The position numbers and the translations under genes are program-made. From Euwallacea fornicatus (taxonomy: Eukaryota; Arthropoda; Insecta; Coleoptera; Curculionidae), in contig NC_089556.1 of NCBI RefSeq assembly GCF_040115645.1, forward strand, positions 806,001-870,000: DNA of 64,000 nt. The letters are read 5' to 3'. Under the pieces are notes generated by a model that was not told the origin of the DNA, made no database searches, and saw only the letters and a program-made list of their open reading frames with translations. Below are positions 47,998 through 59,450 of this stretch, in pieces (within the stretch, counting starts at the first letter, position 1; each line of letters begins with the position of its first letter).

Positions 47998-48500
47998 TTG
48001 AAAGTGCAGAGATATCCACAAACGATCCAACTTTATGCGCGACCGCAACTCGCTTTAAATGTTTTAACTGATATTTTCGCGAAATCGCAGCGGGTGACTT
48101 CCCCGCCATCCCCGGAGTTGAGCGACAAATTGCAGAAGACCCACGGGTTTTTTCGGAAAACTAAAAAGGGAGGGCAAGGGCAAAACCAACGCCGGCCCCA
48201 AATAACTTGTGTGCGACGGAGAGCTCGTTGTTCGGTTGCACAACTGTTGACTCCGCTGAAGAAGGCCGTCGAACGCCGCACTAAAAATGAACGTGTACAG
48301 CTTTGCGAAATGACGATCGCGCCTACTATATTGATCCATTAATAACTGAAGCAATACTTGTAAACAATATGATTACGGTAATTAGTTTTGCTGGGTTAAT
48401 TATTCTGGTAATTACTAATTCACTCATGGTGGGAGCCTTCAAGGGAATATTTAAACATGGTATGGATAACAAGCCTAATAGAGCGTGCGATGGAGAATGA
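47998..48500. other. GC-shifted block with open frames, unidentified
   Basis: At 47998-48354 the + strand (114 codons) and two - strand frames (82 and 96 codons) are all open, as expected of a GC-richer insert. The + frame is Arg/Lys/Gln-rich in its C-terminal half (…KKGGQGQNQRRPQ…). A separate + frame at 48303-48500 has a hydrophobic helix (MITVISFAGLIILVIT) but no ATG at its start. Old mobile-element sequence is more likely than a host gene. Confidence 0.25.
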
Positions 48501-50510
48501 AAAGCGTCCCCGTAAAAAAAATCACGCGGCCGCGCCAATGGTGTTTTTTTCATTTTTGCAGAGTTCCGCGAAGGTCAATTAATTCTTTTACGAGGCAATA
48601 ACTTCAAATAATGTCATAACTTTTCTCAAAAATGTTCTAATAAAAAAAAAGCTGCCGCTCGCGCTTTATTAAACTGAAAGGACATTATTCTCGTCCGTCG
48701 TTACTTAAATCAAGGGGGTGTCACGATTTTTAGGTTTATCAGGGCGCTTTTTGCGTAGGTAGCAAGTATCCGATGTTATCGCCTTTATGACTCTATATTA
48801 CGACAGTGTGGGCCAAGTTTGTATAAGACGTTTCCGTTTGATGTTTCGGGGAGCGAAAGATCACCCGACGACTTCCAATTACGTCACGAGCTCCCTCCGT
48901 TTTCGGATTATTATGAAAACGGCCATTTTAGATTGAACAATTCCTATATTGAAACCAATATTTCCTAATTTACGCAATTACCAACTGAACTAACTATCTT
49001 CGCTCGCTATTATTATGAACGGAAATTCGTGTCGCTAATGCCTCCATTTCAATAAAATTATCGCACCAGTGGAATGCCACAGCAAATTATGTTATCCATG
49101 TAAGTGTCGGCGTTTGTACGTTTGTCAAATTTCATTTCATTATAGCGGAAACATTAGTGCAATTTACGTGGGTACTAAACTCGACTGAGTAACCAAATTA
49201 AATATATATGAAGGGATCTGTTCAAGCCTCAACATCTCTATTCAGCTTGAAAATTTAACCTCATATGTAGGCCGCATTTGGGTCTCCGTATACTTTGCAA
49301 ATTGGATAAAGTTGAGAGATGCATAGACTGGGAAACTTTTAGTAAAGTATGGCTTATAAGCTGTGGGGATGGATTAATTCTGAAACCTTTAAGACGGGCC
49401 CGTGACGAATGGTCCGAAAAAAAAAAAAAAATGCCGTAAAGTCAAATTACAATTTTGTCGATTTCCGGGCGTCTTCCACAACCAGTCCGAGCCGCTCGGC
49501 GACGACTTAGTGGCGCGCGGTGGCTCGTGCCACTCCCGACTCGTCGGGAAATTATCGTATTGTAGTCCTCTTTTCCCGATAAAAAAAAATAACGCGAAAA
49601 TTCAAGGATCCAACGTGACACTCCACCCGGAAGAATAATATTTCAACTAGGGGATGAAGTGAATGGCAGACGAGCAAACACAGGGGGTAATGTAGCGGGA
49701 AAAGTATTAAAAAATTCCTATAAATTGTGGAATTTAATATTCGGCGCTACATTTAAATTCAAAAATAAACGTTTGGTAAATTGTTATTAAAATCAATAAA
49801 TAAAAACGTTGACAAATAAATCAAGGACCGTTTCAGTATTTGTTTTGTATTCTCAATATTATGGTGGTTATAAATGGCGTCGTTTTAACAATTTATGAGT
49901 ATACCTTTATTATTTAAATGGGGTCATATTGATATTATTTTTTGCCGGCATTGCCGTTTTTCGTATAACAAGGGAAATTTCCGGACGCGACAAGGTAGAT
50001 AAAGGAGGGACATTGTCGGCCGATCAGATGGCTGGAATTAGGGGAAATTGAGTCAGTTTTTGGGGAGTTTCAGAAATATCATATTCCACACCTGCGATTT
50101 ATCCCACCTACTTTTTCGACGGTAAAATCGGTCCCGACGTTGTCGCTACTCCGAAGATTAAACAAAAAAAATCTTATTCCCGGTCTCCGGCCGTTATATC
50201 GCCGCCCGAGAATCTCACCTTTCCCACTAGATATGCAAAGCGCTATTGCGGCCTTAAAATGCAAACTGGCCAGAAACTCGACTTAGATTTTCTGGTGATT
50301 TCAATACTGTAGCCGTCATCAAAATTCAATGGGAAATTCTCTACATTAAAACGACATCCCTCTGATTTTAATTCAAAACATTAAACCTGGGAGGGGTGTG
50401 CAAATCGACACAATCAATTAGAAGACATAATGGAAGGACGAATCGTAATGTTTGATATTTTCTTAAATTGTCGACCATTATAAATGCAAAATTAATGGTC
50501 TTTGTGGGAA
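48501..50510. other. Non-coding stretch, no gene seen
   Basis: Includes a GC-rich patch at 49440-49560 with a small dyad (gtggctcgtgccac, near 49520). No gene is recognised. Confidence 0.5.
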
Positions 50511-50512
50511 TT

Positions 50513-50548
50513 AAATTTTATCTTTTTACCATTTTCTTCCAGGTAAGA
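50513..50548 (+). promoter_or_regulatory. Candidate recursive splice (ratchet) site 3
   Basis: The pyrimidine tract ttttatctttttaccatttt…cttccag ends at 50542 and gtaaga begins at 50543, again fusing acceptor and donor. It has the strongest polypyrimidine tract of the three and lies about 17.9 kb after site 2. The same strand and form as sites 1 and 2 argue for one long + strand transcript. Activity is inferred. Confidence 0.55.
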
Positions 50549-50596
50549 CCGATGTTCGCTGATGATGCTGTTGCTCTTAGTAATCCTACTTATTGG
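50543..50596 (+). CDS. Candidate RS exon carrying a signal-peptide start
   Basis: Between the acceptor at 50542 and the donor-like attg|gtacgt (GT at 50597) lie 54 bases. Tandem ATGs at about 50562 and 50565 open the hydrophobic stretch MMLLLLVILLI plus one G, so the exon ends in phase 1, matching the candidate at 37269-37335. The hydrophobic run is what a signal-peptide core looks like. An earlier ATG at 50552 is in another frame and is less attractive. Because the exon begins with gtaag, inclusion would compete with recursive removal, so protein targeting could depend on that choice. Downstream coding exons are not identified in this window. Confidence 0.4.
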
Positions 50597-53500
50597 TACG
50601 TATAAAAGCCATTATCTTCGTAGGTACTTTATACAATATTCTATTCTCATTCAAAATGACAACCCTTAAGCCGAAAATGATAGTATTTCTGTTAGACACG
50701 TCAAAGTTTACGTTGAACTGAAATTGATCCAACATCCACGGAAAACGTAGATTAAAGACCCTCAGGTCTAATTCGTAACGCTCGTACGAATGCCTGTTGG
50801 TTCTACAACTTAATTATTATTGTTGCTATCTATGATGGGATCAGAGAACTTTTTATGTTAAATGTATTAAACAATTTGCAAAAAAAAAGAACAAATATTT
50901 TATAAGTTCCTTTGACAATTTAAGTAGCAATTCTTTCAGGCTTAACCATACCCAAAAGCAGTTTATGTCATCGATCTATCAAGTTAATGGATGTCTCTTG
51001 TTTTTCTATTGCCCCTGTATCAAGTATGTTCTCCCCATTCATTCGTCTTCTTTCAGGCTGTGTAACCTACAGTCTACAATATTCCATCGGTTTGAAAACC
51101 GGACTTGAGTTCTATTGAAATTTCAGAGTGATATAATTTACAATTAGGGCCCTTCGCTTACAGCCACAACGTGTCATTCAAGTTCATATTTAAAATGATA
51201 ATTTTTCTAAAACAGTCTTAAATTTAATTACTCTCACTTCAGAATTTAGATGCTGAAACACCGTACATGGAACGATTTATTATTTTTTATATGCCTTAAA
51301 GGGCACAAATTCAATTCGTAATTTTTCGAATGAGAACGTGTAGGACTTTTTACGTATTGAAAATAGATTGAGTCTGTTATTTTCTCTATTTTGATCTATA
51401 AAAACGTTCGAAGATATGGCGCCCAACGTGGCAACATCTTCCTGCGCTCTAGTTCTGGCCGACAGGGCTCTAATTTGTCAGTGTACCTAACACGTTTGCT
51501 CAGCTCTAACCTTCGTGACGAAGACCGCTTAAACAAATTTCGCGAAAACATCGTTGCGTTTTCAAAAAACTTTAAGTTTGAAGTACAGAGAACATTATTA
51601 AAATTTGGTTAAATATTGCCCCATCGCCACTATTATTGCTATTTAACATCAAAATATTAATTTCAAATAATCAAATTTTAAATCAAAACATAAAATAATA
51701 GAAGTTCCCTTACAAATTTTCCGTACTTTTTTTGTTATTATATTTGATAAATATATACAAAATATTCCCGATTTATGATCATTAACTCCGTGACATAAAG
51801 GCAATAGTGAGGACCACAGTGATACGTGTGATATGCAATGTGATACCTTCTTGGAATTGTTTTGGGTGATGGTTGACCCTTTCAAAGTATTCTGGGTATT
51901 GACTAACAGCTCATACATAGGTAAATATTCATTCGCTTAAATTTGTTTTATTCATCAGCTTCTGGAAGAATCCAATTGGGTTTATTTCGATTTAATTTTT
52001 TTCCGAAAGTCTTATCAGGCAATTTAGATCAAAGTGGACAATCGAAAAATCTGGTGAATCGTGAGGGACAAGCAAGTTTATTCATAAATTATTGTTTATT
52101 ATTTTCGTTATACTAGAATAATACGTCTCTACTAAGAGGTCAAAATTTTGAATATTTTATTACGTTAAAGAGAATACTTTAGGATCAAATTGACCCTTTT
52201 TGTTACACTGTCTGAAAATGGTAAAATTAATGGAATAAACACAAAGGACAAAGAAAATAAAGGGGCATTTAATGAGGGTTGCGTAAATGGCTTTTAGTAA
52301 CTTCCTAAATTCTCAAATTGACTAAATTCCGATCATAAAAATTTTAATTGAACTTTTATCAAAAATCTAGACTCGCGAGATAACGAAATAGACATTTCTA
52401 TGGAAGGCCAATGGTTAAGTTATTGTTCTTTTTATCCTTTAACTTCTGCCCGGCTTCCTAGACAAATTTCAGTAACAAAGCAAAAGGGAGTTAAAGAATC
52501 CTTTGCTTACGGTCCAGGAAAGTGATATTGAGAAAGATAAACCGAATAAGAGACAATCGAACATAGAGGGTAATGTGTCCCAGACAAAATGTGAAAAAAT
52601 CCTACGAAGTCCAATAATCAAGTTAATGTATTTTCCAAGACCAACAGAGCAAACTATACAACATATCTATAAAATATTAAGAATTTCCTGAAAAATCCTA
52701 GATCTTCCATGTCTTTTTCCATTCCCTCTTAAAAAAGACCACCAGAAGAGTAGTTTTTGCCCATTCCAATCTGCGACTTTTAAGTTTCACATAAAGTAAT
52801 ATCAAATCTTCTCTGAACCAGCCCAGCCGAAGGCCGTTTTCAATGGTTTTTCCACCATTGTGTTTTTCCATTTTTGATTGATAGCCCTCAGTTGTACACA
52901 CGGACCTCTTCAAACGAATTAAGTAACCGACTAAGCCGTCCTGGCTGACCAAAAGTCTGTAACCTACGGTGACCGTTAAAGTGCAGTTTAAGAACTGAGA
53001 AACCTAGACGTAAAAGGCATTAATGATTCATGTGCAATTTTTATTCCAGAACTGAGTCAGATGTTCACTGGAATTATTTTTACAAATTTTTAGCATTAAG
53101 GAAATTGAAGGTCCTTCGCATTCGTCCGCCTCAGGGGCACTGGATTAACGTATTGGAATTTTTAAGCGTAAGCTAATTTCAGTGGTAGCTACCAAATAAG
53201 GCGACGATGCTCCTTTATTTTGTCCTTTCCATGGAAATGAAATACTTTCCAAAGTTATTGGGATAACGGCACTTCGGCATGTAAAGGAAGGCTGAGGTGG
53301 ACCTCAAACTTGTTTCACAATGGTGTCTTCTTTGATGTTACGGTTCTCATAGTCGTATGAGGAATTGCGACCGCCTCAGTTTAATTTCATAGGGAAGAGA
53401 TGCGTGCAATGGAAAAAGTATTTCTCCCTTTTTGCCGTCATCTATGTCTTAGCGAACGCCCCTTCGCGATTTTCCTTAATTACGAAATAAAAACTCTTTC

Positions 53501-54496
53501 ATCTCCTCCGATCTCAGAATGTTCCATCCTCTTTGTTCAATTTTCTATATTAGCGCCATATTCATTCGCGATCCAACATTCGAATACCTCCGTGGAAATT
53601 TTGCTGGTGAGGCTAGGAACATCGTGTATATAATCTGGAACCGTCTGCATGCCGACTCTTAATTGAATTTGCAAGAATTCCGAGACTGGAAACCAACAAT
53701 AAGGAAATTTACAGCGTCTGGAAAGAACGATTCTCTCAGTGCTTGCCGCCGATTTGTTCACCTGGTTTTAACCGTCGAAACATATTGAGACAGTTTCCAT
53801 GGCCGAAGGAATGCCCTTTTAATTTACGTATGTGGCACCAGATGTTTAGATTGACAATAGCCCTGCTCACGGGTTGCAACATGGGAAGTAATAATTATAA
53901 AACAATATGGTCGCTTCTGAAACTAAAGTTGAGCTATCCGGAGGTTTTCAGGCGTGTGGTTCAGAGCTGAGACAACCGTGTATTGTTCCCAGAGTAGAGA
54001 ACAATTAAGTTGTTTCATAACTTTCACTTTACAGGGCTGCTTTTTAATCACCCCCTACCACGAAAACCCTGTTATCACTGTTAGTTCAGTAATTCGGACA
54101 ATAAAACTGTTCTGGCAATGCCACCATCACGCACATACGAAACCCTATTATGGTTTGAGAAATAATCGCCCATATATTTCTTTCCATACATTGAAACAAT
54201 CCCGGTGAAGCATTATATTAAACCATATGAAATATAACCCTGCGTTTAAGATTACCATCAAGCCCCTCTAAATTCGTCGCTTTATTTAATATTAATGGAA
54301 GTCGTTTTATAATTTCCAAAAGGGGTAATTGTTTGTTTGGAGTTAGAATGTGAGATTTTCGGATTACCTTTCGGATAAATGCGTAAATGCTAAATGGAGG
54401 CCTTGGGCAGTAAACACACTTTACATGGCTAATGTGAAATATCGTTTTCCTTTGTGCGCGAGCTTTAATTTTTGTTAATGTTTCGCGAATCTTGAT
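50597..54496. other. Non-coding stretch, no gene seen
   Basis: Several 62-89 codon frames (for example 51649-51918 -, 52503-52691 +, 52698-52952 -) have protein-like patches but no domain, no consistent splice sites and no ATG-led gene structure. Confidence 0.45.
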
Positions 54497-54509
54497 ATGA
54501 CCATTCGTA

Positions 54510-54720
54510 TTTCACAGGTCCGGAAACAAATTTTAAACAAGGTTGAACATCCGCAACTCCTCGCAGGAAAACAGGCTCTTGCGAACAGAATACGAGATAT
54601 CCAGATTTCCGTCTGTCTCGGAAATCTGGGAAAGCGCTTATCTCGTATTACTTATTCAAGCGAAGGTATTCTCGAAGAGGCGTCTGGAGCTGTTTTTGCA
54701 AAAGTCAGAGCTAACACGGG
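54510..54720. repeat. Long foldback with strong central hairpin
   Basis: The core is nearly perfect: AATACGAGATA (54589-54599) pairs with TATCTCGTATT (54639-54649), and CCAGATTTCCG (54601-54611) pairs with CGGAAATCTGG (54619-54629) around a 7-base loop, with one asymmetric bulge. Weaker complementarity continues outward for some 60 bases on each side. Overlapping + strand frames of 92 and 70 codons run through it but may be a by-product. It could be a pre-miRNA-like or hairpin-siRNA precursor, or a foldback transposon relic. The pairing is visible; expression is unknown. Confidence 0.6.
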
Positions 54721-57700
54721 ATTCTTTTATGTTTGCGGCACTCAGTACCAGCTGAGAGCAGTAATGGGCAGATAGTAATAAAAGCATTCAGCGTCGACAA
54801 TGTTGTCTTATAATGCAACTGCCTGGTGTATATCAACCACCGATATAATGGCGTTAAATGTCAGAGAGGACCAAAGTTTACACAGATGATTTACTGAGCG
54901 TTGATAAAACAAAGCGAGTATTCATTGGACCGTCGCCATTTTATAAAACAAACTGTTGCGGAGCAGAGAACTTCCCTAATGTTGAACAATGCTATAAGAA
55001 GCTTTAGTCTTTTGGTACGAGGTGAAACGAGCTATTTACGTTCTCGTACTTGTCAACCACGGGCACATATTTCAGTGCTCATTATAAGTACGTGAAATTA
55101 AATACAACGTGTTCGGGAGAAGGAATAAGATTCGGCATTAAAATGTCCCGAAAGAGATGCAGGGTTGGTTAAATCAGAAGAAAGTTAACACAAAACCAAA
55201 GTTGTGTAGTTCCGGAGTTTGGAAGTTCCAGCTACTTCAGCGAGTATCCGCGAGTAATTAAATCGTCGGATTTTTGTCTTTTCTCATTAATTCTAACTCT
55301 CACTGTGGAAAGATGGAAATAAGGCACCTTTTTCCGAAATATCGAAAGGGGTTTTTCAGCTTCAATCGGATTTTTCATGTTGTTCATGGTAAAAGAGATA
55401 CAGCAGACGTCTTCTTTCCTGTGGATCGATTTCCAGATTTTAAGTCACTTTTTGCTTTTGAGTGGAGTCTGATTTCAACGGTTCTCGACTGTGTTTTTCC
55501 ACCAAGAAATCCCCGGGGGCTGATTATAAAGGAAATTTAAACAACAAGAAACGCCAATAACTCCCTTTGGTGATGACATATGTACGTGAGCATTCTTCGT
55601 CCATGTTGAAACAATTAATCAATTATCAGAAAATATCATGGGGTTCTGACTCTAAATTCCTCCCAAGATAAGTGCGAGAAAATGGTAAAAGGGCCGTCAT
55701 GAATCTCCTCGCATTTCTTGTTTATGTTGAGACTATTAATTGGCATTATCTGAAAGTGGTGCAGGCTTTTGGTACCAAACTCTTCCCCAGATTAGCGTGG
55801 GAAGAGAGGGTTTTTTATAAATTCCTTTAGCGTAGCTGAGAATGACGTTTAGGGGTTTGGTACCCGTGGGAAAAAAGGTGGACAGCCCTTCCATCTTATC
55901 GGTTCTCTCACGACGAGGGGATGCGTTCTGCGTATGCATATCGGGTTGTATCGGGGTTCCATTTTTGGTTCACGGAGAATAAAGAAGTGCTCTGAGAATT
56001 ATCTTTTCGCTCTCCGCCCTTGAACCGCGAATCTTACATGTACGTATTACACAGTGCGAACAATTTACAAATATGCAAGTTCGCCGTTTGCCTAAACGGC
56101 ACGCATAAGTTTGTTTTAACGGCCTTTTACTGAAATTAACCTCGTTCTATTCGAATGAATAGAAATTCTCAATTATACGAACTAATTATCGGTTGTGCAT
56201 CGTTACCAAATTTTAATCAAAAGTAATTTCTATTACGGGAAATTGTTTTTACATGATTTAAAATAATACGCATTTGTAGGCCATTACTGATATTAAAATT
56301 TATGTCTTTTTGCGATGCATTTAGACTGTGAAATGAAAAGCTCGTGCCTCTGAAATTCTGCTTTGTTCCGTCACGTTGGAAGCTTCCCGTGTTTGATTTT
56401 TTCCAAGAGTACCAATTTCGGAAATTTCCAATTCGAGAACGAGACCTTACTCAGCAATTCTTCCATCTTGATGCATTCAAAATTTAGTATCTTTTTTTTT
56501 TTAATTCTCTTTTCAAAATCTGTTTTCGAATATGTTGCTGTTCGACTTAGTCGGATTGATGAGGTCCAGAACTGTCTATTTTCGAAGTAATCGATCCCTA
56601 TCTGCATTAACATCCGACTGTCCTCACACGAGAAAAAATAAATGTCACATTTGCACTTAAATACTTAATCATGTTTGCTGACTTATAAATAAATGATGTT
56701 TGTTGGAAAATTTCACTCTGTACCACAAATCAATGACCTTGGTTGATGTTACGCACCTGACGATGTATTTTTCCTCTGGAGCTTTTACTCGGGACTCAAT
56801 GCAAGACTCGTTTCGATCCTACTTACTCCTCCTAACTACTCGGAGTGTTATGTTTGGAGAAATTGGACGCCAAGACAGGGAGGTTTGTTATTAACGCTGC
56901 TTGGTGCTTGACATCGCTAAGGTCTGCATATGTTATGTGTCTGGCCTGTGGGACGTCTTTGAACGGTGGCCCGATGAGAAGTGTGATTGACGGCATGATT
57001 GCATTCGTCACAGTAAAGCGTCAGATGTGAAGAATGCTACAGGAGCTGGTTCGCCCGGCGAGACTTATCAAAAGAGCTAAGTTGCCGCGGTACCGTGTGC
57101 ACGCTGTGCTTTTTAGGCAAGTTAGCTGAATTGCCCGATGTTTTTTACCTTCGACGCCCAACACTCATTTTTTACCATTGTTTCTAGGCCAACGTGTACG
57201 ACAGGAAAAAGATTTACGATTTTTTGTCCTTGGTTGTCCAGCAGCTACCTGCTTTCGGGTCTTTCAGGGGCGGTACGAAGTCTTTTTTTCTCATTGAGAG
57301 GGCTTTTCCATGTCCCCTTTGCCAATTTGCAAAACTTAAGTGTCTACATTTCGGCCACTCGCGGAGGCATTGTCTTTGAAAGTTGCGCACATTCATCGTT
57401 TCGAGTCGTTTAAGTTTGCGTAGGTCGGGTTGTAATGTCTCTTCTAGTTACTGAGATAGGGGAACCCTTTGATGCCTTTGATTTTGCCGATTTCGAAACC
57501 TTAAATGAAGGTGTCTTAAACTGCATTTACACGAGACAAGGGCTTTAATTGATGTTTCCGGCTCCAATGGGGGAACTACGTAAGTTCAATAGGCCGAAAA
57601 TTAGAACGGTTAATCGAATAGAAATTAATCGAAAACATGAAAAAACTTCAAATTTTCGTTTCGGGAAGTTGCCGAACGCGCGCCACGTCATCGTTTCAAC

Positions 57701-57959
57701 GCCAAATTTGATTTCGCAATTCATTCATATTTGCTAATTACAGTGGATACCACGTGATAGTCATTTTCCAAAAATTCCTGCTAAATTTAACCCCTAATAA
57801 ATGAGGTCTGCTCACCGAAACTTCGAGTTAAAATGACCATTAATAATTGCGCCGCTTACCCCAATATGAAATTAATGCCGTTGCCACATATTGAAGGTGA
57901 GGTTAATTCCGAGGTTAATTAAGCGAATATAGTGGAGGAAAGTTGAGCACGCCATAATA
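54721..57959. other. Non-coding stretch, no gene seen
   Basis: At about 56700-57400 both strands have several 60-91 codon frames. A CDEC…H-like string on the - strand near 57010 recalls LINE C-terminal Cys/His motifs but is too short to support a call. Nothing else is recognised. Confidence 0.4.
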
Positions 57960-59450
57960 ATCGGGAATAGTTTTAATTTATCGTCGGGATTTTTCCGGTA
58001 TTCGTCAAGTTATATTAAGCTCCCGAGCCGGCCGTTTCGCCGGTCGAATCTCCTCGTTGCCGCCCGCAGCAGCAGCTTCGAAAGGAGCGAAGCTGAGGGT
58101 CTTCTTTTAACTAGTTTTTCAATCGTTTATGTGACGTTGCAAATGAGAAATACGGCGATAAATGCGGAAGGAGATTGAGGAAATTTCGAAACTTTTGCCC
58201 CGCACTTTGCGACACCTATTGATTGTGCAGAAATGTATAACTCCACTTCCTCCAGGTTGTTTTTGTCTCTATTTCGTTCCTCCATTTTATACTATTTTTA
58301 GACGAACAACAATGTATTCTTGCTCTATGAACACCGACTTCTTTACATGTAACGGAGCAAAGTCGAAAATAAATAGCGAAAAAGAACGGCATCACGTTTT
58401 ATAATCATCACAAAGAGCCAGTGAAACAAGTAAACTGCCGTCACCGCAAAAATAAATTTATGCTAACGCTCATTGGGGATTTTATTTTCTACCATAAAAC
58501 CGCCTATAAAACAAACGAGCATGAATTTGTATGAAATATAAATGGTGTGCTTGTATAGAAATATGTTGGAATAAACGCGCCGTTTTGTTAATTTTGTTGT
58601 TATGACATATTATGATAATTTACTGTTCATAAATTTGTGAGAGCGTGAGCGATAAACGTTATACAATTCAATAGGGAATTTAATTTATTGCTAAAATGTT
58701 GCAAAATATTGGAGTTACGGTCCAATTTAAATAGTAATTTTCAATTAAAAGCTGCCTTGAAGTGTCCGAGAGCGTCCGGAATGAACCCAACACGGTTCGG
58801 AGCCGCCACCTCCGATGCTCTTCGTCGATGCGGCATTAGAACCCGACCGACCTCTCCCTCCAGTAGTCGCCGAAATCCCATCGCCACAAGGCTCCGATTT
58901 TTAGGCTTAGGCGATGACTCAATTTTAGAGCGCTTCCGAGCCTTTTTGCCCGCTCCCTTTCAAACCAGATTTGTTTAAGTCGCCGGTTTTTCGTTGTTGT
59001 AGTTCGTTTTGTTAGTCGTCGTTATTCGCACTTTCGTCCCCGAAGTTGCGCCCACGTACCTATTCCAAGAATACCATCCGGGCGCCCATCAGGCCACATG
59101 GTGCTTTATGGCTGGGAAATACGCTTCTAGTCAAAGGAAGATTTGTCGGTTGGTGGGACCGTTGCCGCGATCTGCAGCTCGGTGGGCCCGCAACGTTCCC
59201 AGAAAAGCGACTCGTAGTCGTCAGGTGGCCGCGATTTGCGGCATCCGGCTCGGCCGTAGCCCGCAAGGGCTCGCGGCGCTGGTGCGCCCCCGGTTGGAAT
59301 TCCTCGGGTTTAGTACTCAAGGGATAATCGAAGTAATTCTGCGCACTTCTCTTCGTCTCGGAGCGGTGTCGGACATATGTGATCCGAATCGTAGTTCGCA
59401 AACCGCCCGATTGAGCAGTCTCCCTCTTCACACTTAAACTGCCAAATTCT
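57960..59450. promoter_or_regulatory. GC/CpG-rich block, possible promoter or 5' exon
   Basis: Two GC-rich patches (58020-58110 and 58760-59440) stand out in an AT-rich window. In 59009-59455 several frames are open on both strands (142 codons +, 93 codons +, 131 codons -), which reflects composition; none shows a known domain. ccggccgtttcgccgg (near 58029) forms a dyad. A promoter with 5' leader, a long GC-rich exon or an unrecognised mobile element all fit. No strong donor follows closely; the nearest good + strand donor consensus is ggag|gtaagt at 60146. Confidence 0.3.

Noticed and set aside
48303..48500. Frame with one hydrophobic helix as a small membrane protein
   Set aside because: It lacks an ATG at its start, and AT-rich sequence easily yields Ile/Leu/Val-rich translations.
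56980..57400. LINE ORF end with Cys/His motif on the - strand
   Set aside because: Only a short CxxC…H-like string with no flanking reverse transcriptase similarity.
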